Positions 17,267 to 24,964 of a stretch of DNA of 64,000 bases are shown piece by piece (the first letter of the stretch is position 1; the number at the start of each line of letters is the position of its first letter). This stretch comes from an uncultured Latescibacterota bacterium (GTDB lineage: Bacteria; Latescibacterota; UBA2968; UBA8231). The stretch lies in NCBI GenBank assembly GCA_951813615.1, contig OX638377.1:3286001-3350000 (forward strand). Direction: 5' to 3'. Under the pieces are notes generated by a model, which worked only from the letters and a program-made list of their open reading frames with translations, had not been told where the DNA came from and searched no databases. The translations under genes were made by a program, and so were the position numbers.

Positions 17267-18391
17267 ATGCAACATTCCGCACCACGCTCGCGCCGCTCTT
17301 TTCTACAAAGCGCCCCGCTCGTTGCGGCCGGCGGCTTGGTCGCCTGTGGCCAAGCCGAACAGCAAGCGGCCCCTGCGGTCCAATCCCAACAGCATTTCAA
17401 GTGGAAGATGGTCACCACCTGGCCCAAGGATTTTCCGGCCTTGGGCACCGGTGCCAACAACCTCGCCCATAGCATTGAGGCTCTGTCCGATGGACGCCTG
17501 CACGTCAAGGTGTACGGTGCGGGCGAGTTGGTGCCGGCCTCGGGCGTCTTCGACGCCGTCTCCGGAGGCACCGCCGAGATGGGCCACGGGGCCGCCTACT
17601 ATTGGAAGGGCAAGCACGAGGCGACCCAGTTCTTCTCGGCCGTCCCCTTTGGACTAAACGCGGCCGAGATCAACGGCTGGCTGCGCTATGGCGGCGGCCA
17701 AAGCCTGTGGGACGAACTCTACGCCCCCTTCAACCTTCAGGCCTTTCCCGTCGGCAACACGGGCGTGCAGATGGGCGGTTGGTTCAACCGAGAAATCAAC
17801 ACCCTAGCCGACTTCTCCGGTTTGGTCATGCGGATGCCGGGCTTGGGTGGCGAAGTCCTGCGCCGCCTCGAAGTCACGGTCAAAGCCCTGCCCGGCGGCG
17901 AGATTTTCCAAGCCCTCAAGACCGGTGCCATCGACGCCACCGAATGGGTCGGCCCGTACAATGATCTCGCCTTTGGGCTGCACCAAGCCGCCCAATACTA
18001 CTACTGGCCGGGCTGGCACGAGCCGGGGACCGCGCTAGAGTGTATGGTCAACAAGCAAGCCTTGGAAGCCCTTCCCGCAGACCTCCAAGCCGTCGTCGCA
18101 TACGCCTGCCAAGCGGCCAACGACGACATGCTCAGCGAGTTCACCGCGCGCAACAGCCAAGCCCTCAAGACGCTCGTCGACGAGCACGGCGTCCAGCTCC
18201 GGCGCTTTTCCGACGAGCTCTTGGCGCAAATCGGCAAAGTGTCCGCCGAAGTCGTCGCCGAAATTGCGGGCCAAGATCCCTTTTCCAGCCGGGTCTATGA
18301 CTCGTTTGACGCCTTCCGCAAAAATTCCATCGCGTACACGCGCATCTCCGAGGAAGCCTATACCCAGGCCCGCGCTCTGACGTTTGGCTAG
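17267..18391 (+). CDS. TRAP transporter substrate-binding protein, TakP/DctP family (2-oxo acid type)
   Basis: Periplasmic binding component of a Na+-driven TRAP importer. The N terminus SRRSFLQSAPLVAAGGLVAC combines a twin-arginine signal with a lipobox-like cysteine. The mature part carries family signatures GNTGVQMGGWFNREINTLAD and GAIDATEWVGPYND, which closely match the Rhodobacter sphaeroides TakP type that binds pyruvate, 2-oxobutyrate and related 2-oxo acids through a sodium ion. Length is 374 residues. Linked to both TRAP permease genes downstream and to a 2-oxoacid ferredoxin oxidoreductase upstream, which supports the substrate guess. Confidence 0.92.
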   Translation: MQHSAPRSRRSFLQSAPLVAAGGLVACGQAEQQAAPAVQSQQHFKWKMVTTWPKDFPALGTGANNLAHSIEALSDGRLHVKVYGAGELVPASGVFDAVSGGTAEMGHGAAYYWKGKHEATQFFSAVPFGLNAAEINGWLRYGGGQSLWDELYAPFNLQAFPVGNTGVQMGGWFNREINTLADFSGLVMRMPGLGGEVLRRLEVTVKALPGGEIFQALKTGAIDATEWVGPYNDLAFGLHQAAQYYYWPGWHEPGTALECMVNKQALEALPADLQAVVAYACQAANDDMLSEFTARNSQALKTLVDEHGVQLRRFSDELLAQIGKVSAEVVAEIAGQDPFSSRVYDSFDAFRKNSIAYTRISEEAYTQARALTFG

Positions 18392-18398
18392 CGCCCGC

Positions 18399-18875
18399 AT
18401 GGAACGCCTCAACCGCTTCATCGTCCACACCGTACCTTGGCTGACGCTGGGTATGGTCTTGGTGACTTTTGTCATCGTGATCTTGCGCTACCTCTTTGGG
18501 CGCGGCTGGGTCTGGATGCAGGAAATAGCCCTTTACATGCACGCCTTTACCTTCCTCCTCGCGGCCAGCTACACCCTCTCGCGCGACGAGCACGTCCGCG
18601 TCGATATCCTCTACCGGCCCTTGGACGTCCGGCGCAAGGCCCTAGTCAATCTCTTGGGCAGCGCGCTACTGCTGATTCCCTGCTGCGCGGTGTTGTTCTA
18701 TCAGTCGCTGCCCTTTGTCGCCGACTCTTGGGCCGTGTTCGAAGGCTCCCAAGACGGCGGCGGCTTAGAAGCGGTCTATCTGCTCAAAACCGCCATTCCT
18801 CTGTGCTTCTTGCTGCTGTTTTTGCAAGCCCTAGCCATCATACACCGCAGCGCGCAAACCCTCCGCACCCAATGA
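18399..18875 (+). CDS. TRAP transporter small permease (DctQ)
   Basis: A 158-residue inner-membrane protein with four predicted helices and the DctQ pattern LRYLFGRGWVWMQEIALYMH and SRDEHVRVDILY. It pairs with the large permease in TRAP importers. ATG at 18399 is preferred; a TTG at 18384 overlapping the upstream stop is possible. Its TGA overlaps the ATG of the large permease (ATGA), so the two are translationally coupled. Confidence 0.9.
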   Translation: MERLNRFIVHTVPWLTLGMVLVTFVIVILRYLFGRGWVWMQEIALYMHAFTFLLAASYTLSRDEHVRVDILYRPLDVRRKALVNLLGSALLLIPCCAVLFYQSLPFVADSWAVFEGSQDGGGLEAVYLLKTAIPLCFLLLFLQALAIIHRSAQTLRTQ

Positions 18876-20263
18876 GCGAATTCGCGCCGCTGGCCATGTT
18901 CCTCTGCACCTTCGCGGTGCTGCTATCCGGCTTCCCAGTGGCCTTTTGCCTCGCGGGTACGGCCCTCGGCTTTGCTGGCCTCGGCGTCCTCACCGGCGAC
19001 TTTGACGTGGCCTTTCTCTCAGCTTTGCCGCCCCGCATCTACGGCATCATGTCCAACGAGACCCTGATGGCCGTGCCGTTGTTCGTCTTTATGGGGGTCG
19101 TGTTAGAGCGCTCGAAAATCGCCGAAGACCTGCTCGAAACCATGGCCCAGCTTTGCGGCAGTTTGTGCGGCGGGCTGGGGATTTCGGTGTGCCTCGTCGG
19201 CGGCCTGTTGGCGGCTTCCACCGGCATCGTCGGCGCGACGGTCGTCACCATGGGGCTCATTTCGCTGCCGGCCATGCTCAAACGCGCGTACTCCCCAGCG
19301 GTTTCCACCGGCATCATCTGCGCTTCGGGGACGCTCGGCCAGATCATTCCGCCTAGTATTGTGCTGGTCATCCTCGGCGACGTCGTCTCCTCGGCCTACC
19401 AGCAGGCCCAACTCAAAATGGGCAATTTCGCCCCGGTCTCGGTGTCGGTCGGCGACCTCTTTATGGGCGCGCTCATACCCGGTCTCGTGCTGATGGGCCT
19501 CTATATCCTTTATATAATCGTCCTCGGCCTTCTCAAGCCGGCCACTATGCCGGCCGTGTCGGCCGAGGAGCGCGCGCAAATTCTCAGCGCGGCCTTCTTC
19601 CGCCGTCTCGGCGCAGCCCTCGTGCCGCCCCTAGTCCTCATCAGCGGGGTGCTCGGCTCCATCCTCTTCGGAGTGGCCACCCCGACCGAGGCGGCTTCGG
19701 TTGGCGCGGTTGGTGCCATGCTCTTGGCGCTGGTCAAAGGGCACTTCAACCGCGCCGCGCTCAAAGAAGTCATGCGCACCACCACCGAGATCAACGCCAT
19801 GGTCTTTATCATCCTCATCGGCGCGAGCGTGTTTTCGCTGGTCTTTCGCGGCTACGGGGGCGACGAAGCAGTCGAGAGCTTTCTGACCCATGAGGCGACC
19901 GGCGGCGTGCTCGGCTCTTTCGTGTTAGTGATGGCGGTGATGTTTTTGCTCGGCTTCTTTCTCGACTTCTTCGAGATCATCTTCGTCGTCGTCCCCATCG
20001 TCGGCCCGATCCTCTTGACGATGGGCTTGGATCCGGTGTGGTTGGGCGTGATGATCGCCCTGAACTTGCAGACCTCTTTTCTCACGCCCCCGTTTGGCTT
20101 CTCGCTCTTTTACTTGCGCGGCGTCGCCCCTCCTGAGATTAGCACACCGCAGATCTACCGGGGAGTCGTGCCCTTTATCGCGATTCAGGTGCTGCTGTTA
20201 GTGGGGCTGTGGTTCGTGCCGGAACTAGCTACGTATCTGCCGGCGAAGGTGTTCGGACGCTGA
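18872..20263 (+). CDS. TRAP transporter large permease (DctM)
   Basis: A 463-residue inner-membrane protein with about 12 helices, the transport channel of the TRAP system. Typical segments are SNETLMAVPLFVFMGVVLER, GGLLAASTGIVGATVVTMG, SGTLGQIIPPSIVLVILGD, GVATPTEAASVGAVGAM and LNLQTSFLTPPFGFSLFYLRG. The start at 18872 (MSEFAPLAMFL) overlaps the DctQ stop by 4 bases; the frame stays open further upstream but that part is antisense-like shadow of dctQ. Last gene of the operon. Confidence 0.94.
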   Translation: MSEFAPLAMFLCTFAVLLSGFPVAFCLAGTALGFAGLGVLTGDFDVAFLSALPPRIYGIMSNETLMAVPLFVFMGVVLERSKIAEDLLETMAQLCGSLCGGLGISVCLVGGLLAASTGIVGATVVTMGLISLPAMLKRAYSPAVSTGIICASGTLGQIIPPSIVLVILGDVVSSAYQQAQLKMGNFAPVSVSVGDLFMGALIPGLVLMGLYILYIIVLGLLKPATMPAVSAEERAQILSAAFFRRLGAALVPPLVLISGVLGSILFGVATPTEAASVGAVGAMLLALVKGHFNRAALKEVMRTTTEINAMVFIILIGASVFSLVFRGYGGDEAVESFLTHEATGGVLGSFVLVMAVMFLLGFFLDFFEIIFVVVPIVGPILLTMGLDPVWLGVMIALNLQTSFLTPPFGFSLFYLRGVAPPEISTPQIYRGVVPFIAIQVLLLVGLWFVPELATYLPAKVFGR

Positions 20264-20312
20264 TAAAGTTTGGTGGGCTTTACTTTATCAGCGACCATTT
20301 GGTCGAATTTTT
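20260..20312 (+). terminator. Hairpin after the TRAP operon
   Basis: CTGATAAAGT (20260-20269) pairs perfectly with ACTTTATCAG (20282-20291); the stop codon lies inside the left arm. The first copy of the CGACCA palindrome follows directly and runs into five T. Together they could end TRAP transcription, though the second hairpin is probably also a protein-binding site. Confidence 0.45.
20292..20305. promoter_or_regulatory. Palindromic activator site 1 upstream of the sigma54 promoter
   Basis: CGACCA-TT-TGGTCG is a perfect 6-bp inverted repeat with a 2-bp AT centre, followed by AATTTTT. A second copy with a longer arm lies exactly 90 bp downstream. Together they sit about 190 and 100 bp upstream of the -24 element, where dimers of a sigma54 activator usually bind. 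Confidence 0.6.
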
Positions 20313-20379
20313 GGCATTAGTTGAACAGATTATAAATCAAACAAAAACAAAAATTTATGTTATATTAACAACCACCTGC

Positions 20380-20397
20380 TTCGACCAAATGGTCGAA
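20380..20397. promoter_or_regulatory. Palindromic activator site 2 upstream of the sigma54 promoter
   Basis: TTCGACCA-AA-TGGTCGAA is a perfect 8-bp inverted repeat with a 2-bp centre. Its centre is 90 bp from that of site 1 and about 98 bp from the GG of the promoter. The natural candidate for binding is the sigma54 response regulator encoded at 23617-24963. Confidence 0.65.
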
Positions 20398-20435
20398 TTC
20401 GCCGCACCGAGTCTTGCATGTCTTTACAACTACGC

Positions 20436-20466
20436 GCCGTTTTGCCCTCTGTAAAACGGCATTTTT
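20436..20466 (+). terminator. Terminator-like hairpin before the sigma54 promoter
   Basis: GCCGTTTT (20436-20443) pairs perfectly with AAAACGGC (20453-20460) over 9 bases and is followed by ATTTTT. It would stop read-through from the left just before the promoter. Confidence 0.55.
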
Positions 20467-20485
20467 GCAAAAAACGTTTCCAACG

Positions 20486-20500
20486 TGGCACACATGTTGC
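20486..20500 (+). promoter_or_regulatory. Sigma54 (-24/-12) promoter of the LTxxQ operon
   Basis: TGGCACACATGTTGC matches TGGCAC-N5-TTGC perfectly, as does the amtB promoter. GG is at 20487-20488 and GC at 20499-20500; transcription should start near 20512, 55 bases before the first gene. Two palindromic upstream sites and a sigma54 response regulator gene in the neighbourhood support use. Confidence 0.88.
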
Positions 20501-20566
20501 TCTAACACAGTGAGACTCGACAATGTACGTTGAGCATCACACTCATCCCATGCAAGGAGGAGCATC

Positions 20567-21637
20567 ATGAAGACAACATGGGTCATCGCAGCCGCCCTGC
20601 TTTTGGTAGCCGCGGCCACCATGGACGCCTCGGCACGAGGCCGCAGCGGCAAGCACGGATTCAACGGGCATGCCAAGGACGGCGGATACACCAAGCGCGG
20701 CGGATACACCAAGGACGGCGGATACACCTCCCTGAGCGACTCACTCGGCTTGACTGAAGACCAGCAAGCCCAAATCGAAACCCTTCAAGAAACCCTCAAC
20801 GAGCAGCGGCAGGCCCTCAGCGACCAATACCGCACCGGCTTTGAGGCCCTCCTAACCGAAGAGCAACTCGCCATCTTCGAAGGCATCGTGAACCCACTCG
20901 GTTTGACCGAAGACCAGCAGACCCAAATCGACGCCCTACAAGAGCAAGGGCTGACCGGATACGGGTTCCTCATCAGCTTGGCGACCATCCTAACCGAAGA
21001 CCAAATTGCCGCCCTCGACGAGAACGGGTTCGGCAAGCACGGGCTCGGATGGCGCGGGTTCAACGGGCATACCAAGGGCGGCGGATACACCAAGCGCGGC
21101 GGATACACCTCCCTGAGCGACTCACTCGGCTTGACCGAAGATCAGCAGGCCCAAATCGAAACCCTACAAGAAACCCTCAACGAGCAGCGGCAGGCCCTCA
21201 GCGACCAATACCGCACCGGCTTTGAGGCCCTCCTAACCGAAGAGCAACTCGCTATCTTCGAAGGCATCGTGAACCCGCTCGGCTTGACCGAAGACCAGCA
21301 GGCCCAAATCGAAGCCCTACAAGAGCAAGGGCTGACCGGATACGGGTTCCTCATCAGCTTAGCGACCATCCTAACCGAAGACCAAATTGCCGCCCTTGAT
21401 GAGACCGGGTTTGGCAAGTACGGATTCGGCAAGTACGGATTCGGCAAGCACGGATTCGGCAAGTACGGATTCGGCAAGCACGGGTTTGGCAAGTACGGAT
21501 TCGGCAAGCACGGGTTCGGCTGCTATTCGAAGGACAGTGAAGAAGAAACCGAGACGACCGAGACAGCGGCTGCGGGCAAAGCTGCAGCCGTCGAGGAGAC
21601 GAGTTGGGGCCGTGTCAAGGACTCTTTCGGTCGGTAA
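20567..21637 (+). CDS. Periplasmic LTxxQ-motif (Spy/CpxP/ZraP-like) repeat protein
   Basis: A 356-residue exported protein (signal peptide MKTTWVIAAALLLVAAATMDASA). It contains two near-identical halves offset by 127 residues (381 bp), each with LTEDQQ, LTEEQL, LTEDQQ and LTEDQI motifs, the LTxxQ signature of Spy/CpxP/ZraP periplasmic stress chaperones. Glycine-tyrosine-lysine segments precede each half. The C-terminal part has seven GFGKY/GFGKH pentapeptides plus GFGCY (DNA 21407-21526, 15-base units), then an acidic stretch. His, Tyr, Lys and Cys in the repeats could bind metal. First gene after a perfect sigma54 promoter, as zraP is. AAGGAGGAG precedes the ATG by about 6 bases. Chaperone or metal sensor role is inferred from the motif. 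Confidence 0.8.
   Translation: MKTTWVIAAALLLVAAATMDASARGRSGKHGFNGHAKDGGYTKRGGYTKDGGYTSLSDSLGLTEDQQAQIETLQETLNEQRQALSDQYRTGFEALLTEEQLAIFEGIVNPLGLTEDQQTQIDALQEQGLTGYGFLISLATILTEDQIAALDENGFGKHGLGWRGFNGHTKGGGYTKRGGYTSLSDSLGLTEDQQAQIETLQETLNEQRQALSDQYRTGFEALLTEEQLAIFEGIVNPLGLTEDQQAQIEALQEQGLTGYGFLISLATILTEDQIAALDETGFGKYGFGKYGFGKHGFGKYGFGKHGFGKYGFGKHGFGCYSKDSEEETETTETAAAGKAAAVEETSWGRVKDSFGR
20720..21416 (+). repeat. 381-bp direct duplication inside the LTxxQ gene
   Basis: Sequence from about 20720-21035 recurs at 21101-21416 with a constant 381-bp offset and few, mostly silent changes. This points to a recent tandem duplication or to gene conversion between the halves. Confidence 0.85.
21407..21526 (+). 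repeat. 15-bp tandem repeat encoding GFGKY/GFGKH
   Basis: Eight consecutive 15-base units of the form GGxTTxGGCAAGyAC, alternating TAC (Tyr) and CAC (His) at the fifth codon; the last unit changes Lys to Cys. It is a coding minisatellite that is likely variable in copy number between strains. Confidence 0.9.
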
Positions 21638-21641
21638 TCCT

Positions 21642-21675
21642 AGTGTAGGGGCGACCGGCCGGTCGCCCCTACACT
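21642..21675. repeat. 34-bp perfect palindrome (REP-like)
   Basis: The half AGTGTAGGGGCGACCGG is repeated exactly in inverse with no spacer. It lies between the LTxxQ gene and the DxDxDG gene. Such GTAGGGGC palindromes are usually dispersed intergenic repeats; a second, related one occurs at 23592-23620. It may act as a transcript-stabilising or partial-termination hairpin inside the operon. Confidence 0.85.
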
Positions 21676-21693
21676 GCATCTCTTGAGGAAAAC

Positions 21694-22398
21694 ATGGTCC
21701 TCCTCGCTATCGCGGCCAGCGCTCTGCTGGCCTGTTCCGTTCAGGCCCAATCCGGGCCGCCAGAGGAGGCTGCGTCCCCTGTGCCCGTCATCGGCTATGT
21801 AGATGCTGACCGCGACGGCGTAAACGACCGATTCCGCGACCAAGACGGCGATGGCGTAAACGACCTCAACGGCCAGCCTTATCCCCACCACTTCCCCTTT
21901 TTAGACAAAGACGAAGACGGCGTAAACGACCGATTCCGCGACCAAGACGGCGATGGCGTAAACGACCTCGACAGCCGCTTCCGCGATGCAGACGACGACG
22001 GCTTTATCGACAATGTCGTCGATTTCAATGGCGACCGCTTAAACGACATCACCGGTGCCAAGTACGGCCCGCACGGGCTGCTGGGCTATCGCTTTGGCCG
22101 CATCTTTGAAGAGCGCCGGCACCAAGTCAAGCAATTCCGCGACGCCGATGGCGACGGCATGCACGACCCGCTCAAGCGGCTGCACCAGCGACTGCGCGCT
22201 CAAAAACGGCGAATGGACTTCTTCTTGGACGAGGACGGCGACGGCATCGACGACGCCCGCCTTTTGCGCCGCCTCTTACGGCACCCGGACGAGCGCGTAC
22301 GAGACCTCGCCCCCAAACGCCTAGAACGCCGCCGCGTACCCTCGCATCTTAAAAAAGACGATCCCCAGCGGCGCAAAAAGCAGAAGGGACACAAATGA
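21694..22398 (+). CDS. Secreted DxDxDG (EF-hand/thrombospondin type 3-like) protein
   Basis: A 234-residue protein with an N-terminal hydrophobic signal and a cysteine near position 12 (ALLACSVQAQ), so possibly a lipoprotein. Residues about 30-115 hold at least five calcium-loop motifs such as DADRDGVNDRFRD, DQDGDGVNDL, DKDEDGVNDR and DADDDGFID, and two more follow at DADGDGMHD and DEDGDGIDD. The C terminus is strongly basic (KKDDPQRRKKQKGHK). Calcium or other divalent metal binding is likely; no enzyme domain is seen. Its TGA overlaps the ATG of the next gene (ATGA), so it is translated together with the barrel protein. Confidence 0.75.
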   Translation: MVLLAIAASALLACSVQAQSGPPEEAASPVPVIGYVDADRDGVNDRFRDQDGDGVNDLNGQPYPHHFPFLDKDEDGVNDRFRDQDGDGVNDLDSRFRDADDDGFIDNVVDFNGDRLNDITGAKYGPHGLLGYRFGRIFEERRHQVKQFRDADGDGMHDPLKRLHQRLRAQKRRMDFFLDEDGDGIDDARLLRRLLRHPDERVRDLAPKRLERRRVPSHLKKDDPQRRKKQKGHK

Positions 22399-23573
22399 GG
22401 TACCTACCGGCCTGTCTAGTCGCGTTGGTTTCCGCCGCCGAGGCCCAAGTCGCCCTCAACGCCGACCTGTACACTACTTATACAGACAATGTTTTCCTCG
22501 CGGCCAGCCAACGCAGCGATCTGATGCAGTCGGCCTATATCGACTTCGACTATCAACCCGACGCCGACTTGAGCTTGTACTACTCGGGTAACGCCAACGT
22601 ATTCAGCAAAAACGCCGACCTTTTCAACCATGTGCACAGCTTGGGTGCGAGTTATGCGCGTCCCTTGGGCACAGCGGGTCTATTCTTCGCCGGTGCCAAC
22701 CTGAGCCTGCGCTTGGACCGCCCGCTCTACGACTACCGCGACTTTGCCGCTGGCCGAGCTTTCGCCAGCTTCGAACCCTATCTTCACCCAGGGCTGATCA
22801 CTCGCCTAGACTATACCCTTAGCTACCAAAACTTTCTCAACGCCACTGACTACAACTACCTCGAACAGCACCTCGACGCACAGCTAACTCACTACCTGCC
22901 CAGCCGCACCACCTTGCAGCTAAACGGCGAGTTGGGCCTTAAGTCCTACCTGCAAGAAACAGCCCAGCCCAGCCGCAACCCACTCCTATGGGGTACCCGC
23001 CTCAAGGTTGCCCAATCCCTGGGTCCCAACCTCGGGTTACAGCTAGCGTGGCACCGCCAAGACATCCTCGCCGGCCAGAGCCGCTATGCCGATTGGTTCG
23101 GGTACGCCCCGAACGAAATTTTCGACGAGTTCTACAAGGCTAAGACAAAATCCAAGGCGTATAGGTACGATCCAGACGAATTCTACAAAGCTCCGCCGAC
23201 GTCTCAGGCGCACTGGTACGATCCAGAAGAACTCTTTGAAGACCACTACAGCTATGGTGGGGATCAATGGAGTACTACCCTGAAGTACTTGGCTCCGTTA
23301 AACTGCGAGCTAGCGGCTTCCTTCTATCGCGAAAGCCGCCTCTACAGCCAGCGGCCAGCCTACGATCTCGCCGGAGTTCGCACGGGGGAATCCACCACGG
23401 AAATGCGCCATACCGCGCGCTTGGGGCTAGCGCGCTCATTCTACCTAGACAGCACCCCGTTCCAAGAAATCGCCCTCGAATTGGAATGGCTCTCCCGCTC
23501 AGTCGCGTCCAACGACGCTTTCTACGACGCAGACGCCCGGGCGTACTCCATGGGCGTCCAGTTCGGTTTTTGA
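22395..23573 (+). CDS. Outer-membrane beta-barrel protein, function unknown
   Basis: A 392-residue exported protein (signal MRYLPACLVALVSAAEAQ) with regular amphipathic strands, many aromatic girdle residues and a C-terminal phenylalanine in MGVQFGF, as expected for an outer-membrane barrel. Residues about 235-285 carry a repeated acidic-aromatic loop, with DEFYKA twice and then DPEELFED, which would face outside or the periplasm and could bind metal. It begins inside the stop of the DxDxDG gene and ends the sigma54 operon. No family name could be assigned; it may be an efflux or secretion channel partner of the two periplasmic proteins. Confidence 0.68.
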   Translation: MRYLPACLVALVSAAEAQVALNADLYTTYTDNVFLAASQRSDLMQSAYIDFDYQPDADLSLYYSGNANVFSKNADLFNHVHSLGASYARPLGTAGLFFAGANLSLRLDRPLYDYRDFAAGRAFASFEPYLHPGLITRLDYTLSYQNFLNATDYNYLEQHLDAQLTHYLPSRTTLQLNGELGLKSYLQETAQPSRNPLLWGTRLKVAQSLGPNLGLQLAWHRQDILAGQSRYADWFGYAPNEIFDEFYKAKTKSKAYRYDPDEFYKAPPTSQAHWYDPEELFEDHYSYGGDQWSTTLKYLAPLNCELAASFYRESRLYSQRPAYDLAGVRTGESTTEMRHTARLGLARSFYLDSTPFQEIALELEWLSRSVASNDAFYDADARAYSMGVQFGF

Positions 23574-23591
23574 AGGGGGCGGTCGAATTGT

Positions 23592-23620
23592 GTAGGGGGC
23601 GGTTTGAAACCGCCCCCTAC
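23592..23620. terminator. 29-bp inverted repeat, bidirectional terminator between convergent operons
   Basis: GTAGGGGGCGGTTT (23592-23605) pairs perfectly with its inverse (23607-23620) around a single G. The stop codon of the leftward response regulator gene (23617-23619) lies inside it, and the rightward barrel gene ends 18 bases before it. It resembles the palindrome at 21642-21675. Confidence 0.75.
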
Positions 23621-24963
23621 TTTAACCCATACTTCTTCAGCTTGTAGCGCAGGTTGCGCTCGGTCAGACCCAGGATCTCGGCGGCTCGGCTCTGGACGCC
23701 GCCAGCCTGCTCCAAGGCTTGAGCAATGGCCGTCTTTTCGAATTCCTCCACTTGCGCGGGCAAAGTGTCTGCAACGGGCGCGGAGGCTGCTTTTTGTACT
23801 TCGACCGGTAAGTCCGCCCGCGTCACCACTGAGCCACGAGCCATGACCACCGCGCGCTCGACGATGTTTTGCAACTCGCGCACATTGCCGGGATAGGCAT
23901 AGCGCGTCAAGAGATCCAACGCCTCTTTGGACACCTCGCCGACAGCCTTGCCGTTTTCCTCGGCATAGCGGGCGAGAAAGTGGTCGGCGAGCAACGGAAT
24001 GTCGTCCTTTCGCTGTCGCAAAGGCGGCAGCTCTACCGCGACGACGTTGAGCCGATAAAACAGATCCTCGCGGAACGCCCCTTGCGCGACTAGCGCCGCC
24101 AAATCGCGATTCGTCGCCCCAATCAGCCGCACATCAACCTCGATCTCAACGCCGCTACCGACCCGCTCGATCTTGCGCTCCTGCAAGACGCGCAAAAGTT
24201 TGACCTGCACGTCGAGAGGGATTTCGGCCAATTCATCGAGGAACAAAGTACCGCTGTCGGCCTGCTCAAAGCGGCCAGCACGCCGGACATCAGCCCCGGT
24301 AAAGGAGCCCTTCTCGTGCCCGAACAGCTCGCTCTCGATCAAGCCCTTATTGAGAGCGGCGCAGTTGACGGGTACAAAGGGACGGTCGGCGCGGGGGCTT
24401 GCTTCGTGCACTGCGCGCGCCATCAGCTCCTTGCCGGTGCCCGACTCGCCGCGCAACAGCACGGTCGCACGGCTCGGCGCGGCTCGTGCCACCACGTTGA
24501 GGGCCTCTTCTATGGCCGGCGAGCAGCCCATAATGCCGCCAAATGATACCCGCTCCCCGATCTGCTCACGCAGGAGTTCGTTTTCTGAAATGCGATGCCG
24601 CTGCTCCAAGGCGCGATCGACGACCTGGTCGAGCACGTCAAGGTCAATCGGCTTTTGCAGGTAGTAAAAAGCCCCTTCCTGCATGGCGTCCACGGCTCCA
24701 TCGACCGTTCCGAAAGCCGTCGCCATCACCACCCCGATAGCGGGATTAATCTCGCGGGCGGCGGCGAGCACCCCCATCCCGTCCAGCTCCGGCATTCGCA
24801 AATCCGTGATGATCAGATCGACCACTTGGCCCCGCAATAAGGCCAAGCCCTCTCGCCCGTTAGCGGCCTCTAAGACCGCAAAACCCCGCTTGCGCAAATA
24901 GCCGCCCACGGCCTCGCGCTGCGCGGCTTCGTCGTCGATTATCAGAATGGTCTCTCCAGCCAT
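23617..24963 (-). CDS. Sigma54-dependent response regulator (NtrC/ZraR class)
   Basis: A 448-residue transcription activator. The receiver domain has the phosphoacceptor D54 in IITDLRMPE; the AAA+ domain has Walker A GESGTGKE (172-179), the sigma54 loop as GSFTGA (219-224) and Walker B FLDE (241-244); a Fis-type HTH ends the protein (GGVQSRAAEILGLTERNLRY). ATG at 24963 is preferred (MAGETILIIDDE) over longer in-frame options because the histidine kinase gene ends one base before it. It is the likely activator of the sigma54 promoter at 20486 through the TTCGACCA palindromes. ZraR of enterobacteria has the same domain order and controls an LTxxQ protein. Confidence 0.93.
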   Translation of the reverse strand: MAGETILIIDDEAAQREAVGGYLRKRGFAVLEAANGREGLALLRGQVVDLIITDLRMPELDGMGVLAAAREINPAIGVVMATAFGTVDGAVDAMQEGAFYYLQKPIDLDVLDQVVDRALEQRHRISENELLREQIGERVSFGGIMGCSPAIEEALNVVARAAPSRATVLLRGESGTGKELMARAVHEASPRADRPFVPVNCAALNKGLIESELFGHEKGSFTGADVRRAGRFEQADSGTLFLDELAEIPLDVQVKLLRVLQERKIERVGSGVEIEVDVRLIGATNRDLAALVAQGAFREDLFYRLNVVAVELPPLRQRKDDIPLLADHFLARYAEENGKAVGEVSKEALDLLTRYAYPGNVRELQNIVERAVVMARGSVVTRADLPVEVQKAASAPVADTLPAQVEEFEKTAIAQALEQAGGVQSRAAEILGLTERNLRYKLKKYGLK

Positions 24964-24964
24964 C

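Noticed and set aside
18437..18871. Upstream extension of the TRAP large permease
   Set aside because: It overlaps the DctQ gene out of frame and has arginine/proline-rich shadow composition; ATG at 18872 gives the normal DctM start.
21407..21526. CRISPR-like short tandem repeats
   Set aside because: The 15-bp units are contiguous with no spacers and encode GFGKY/GFGKH in frame.
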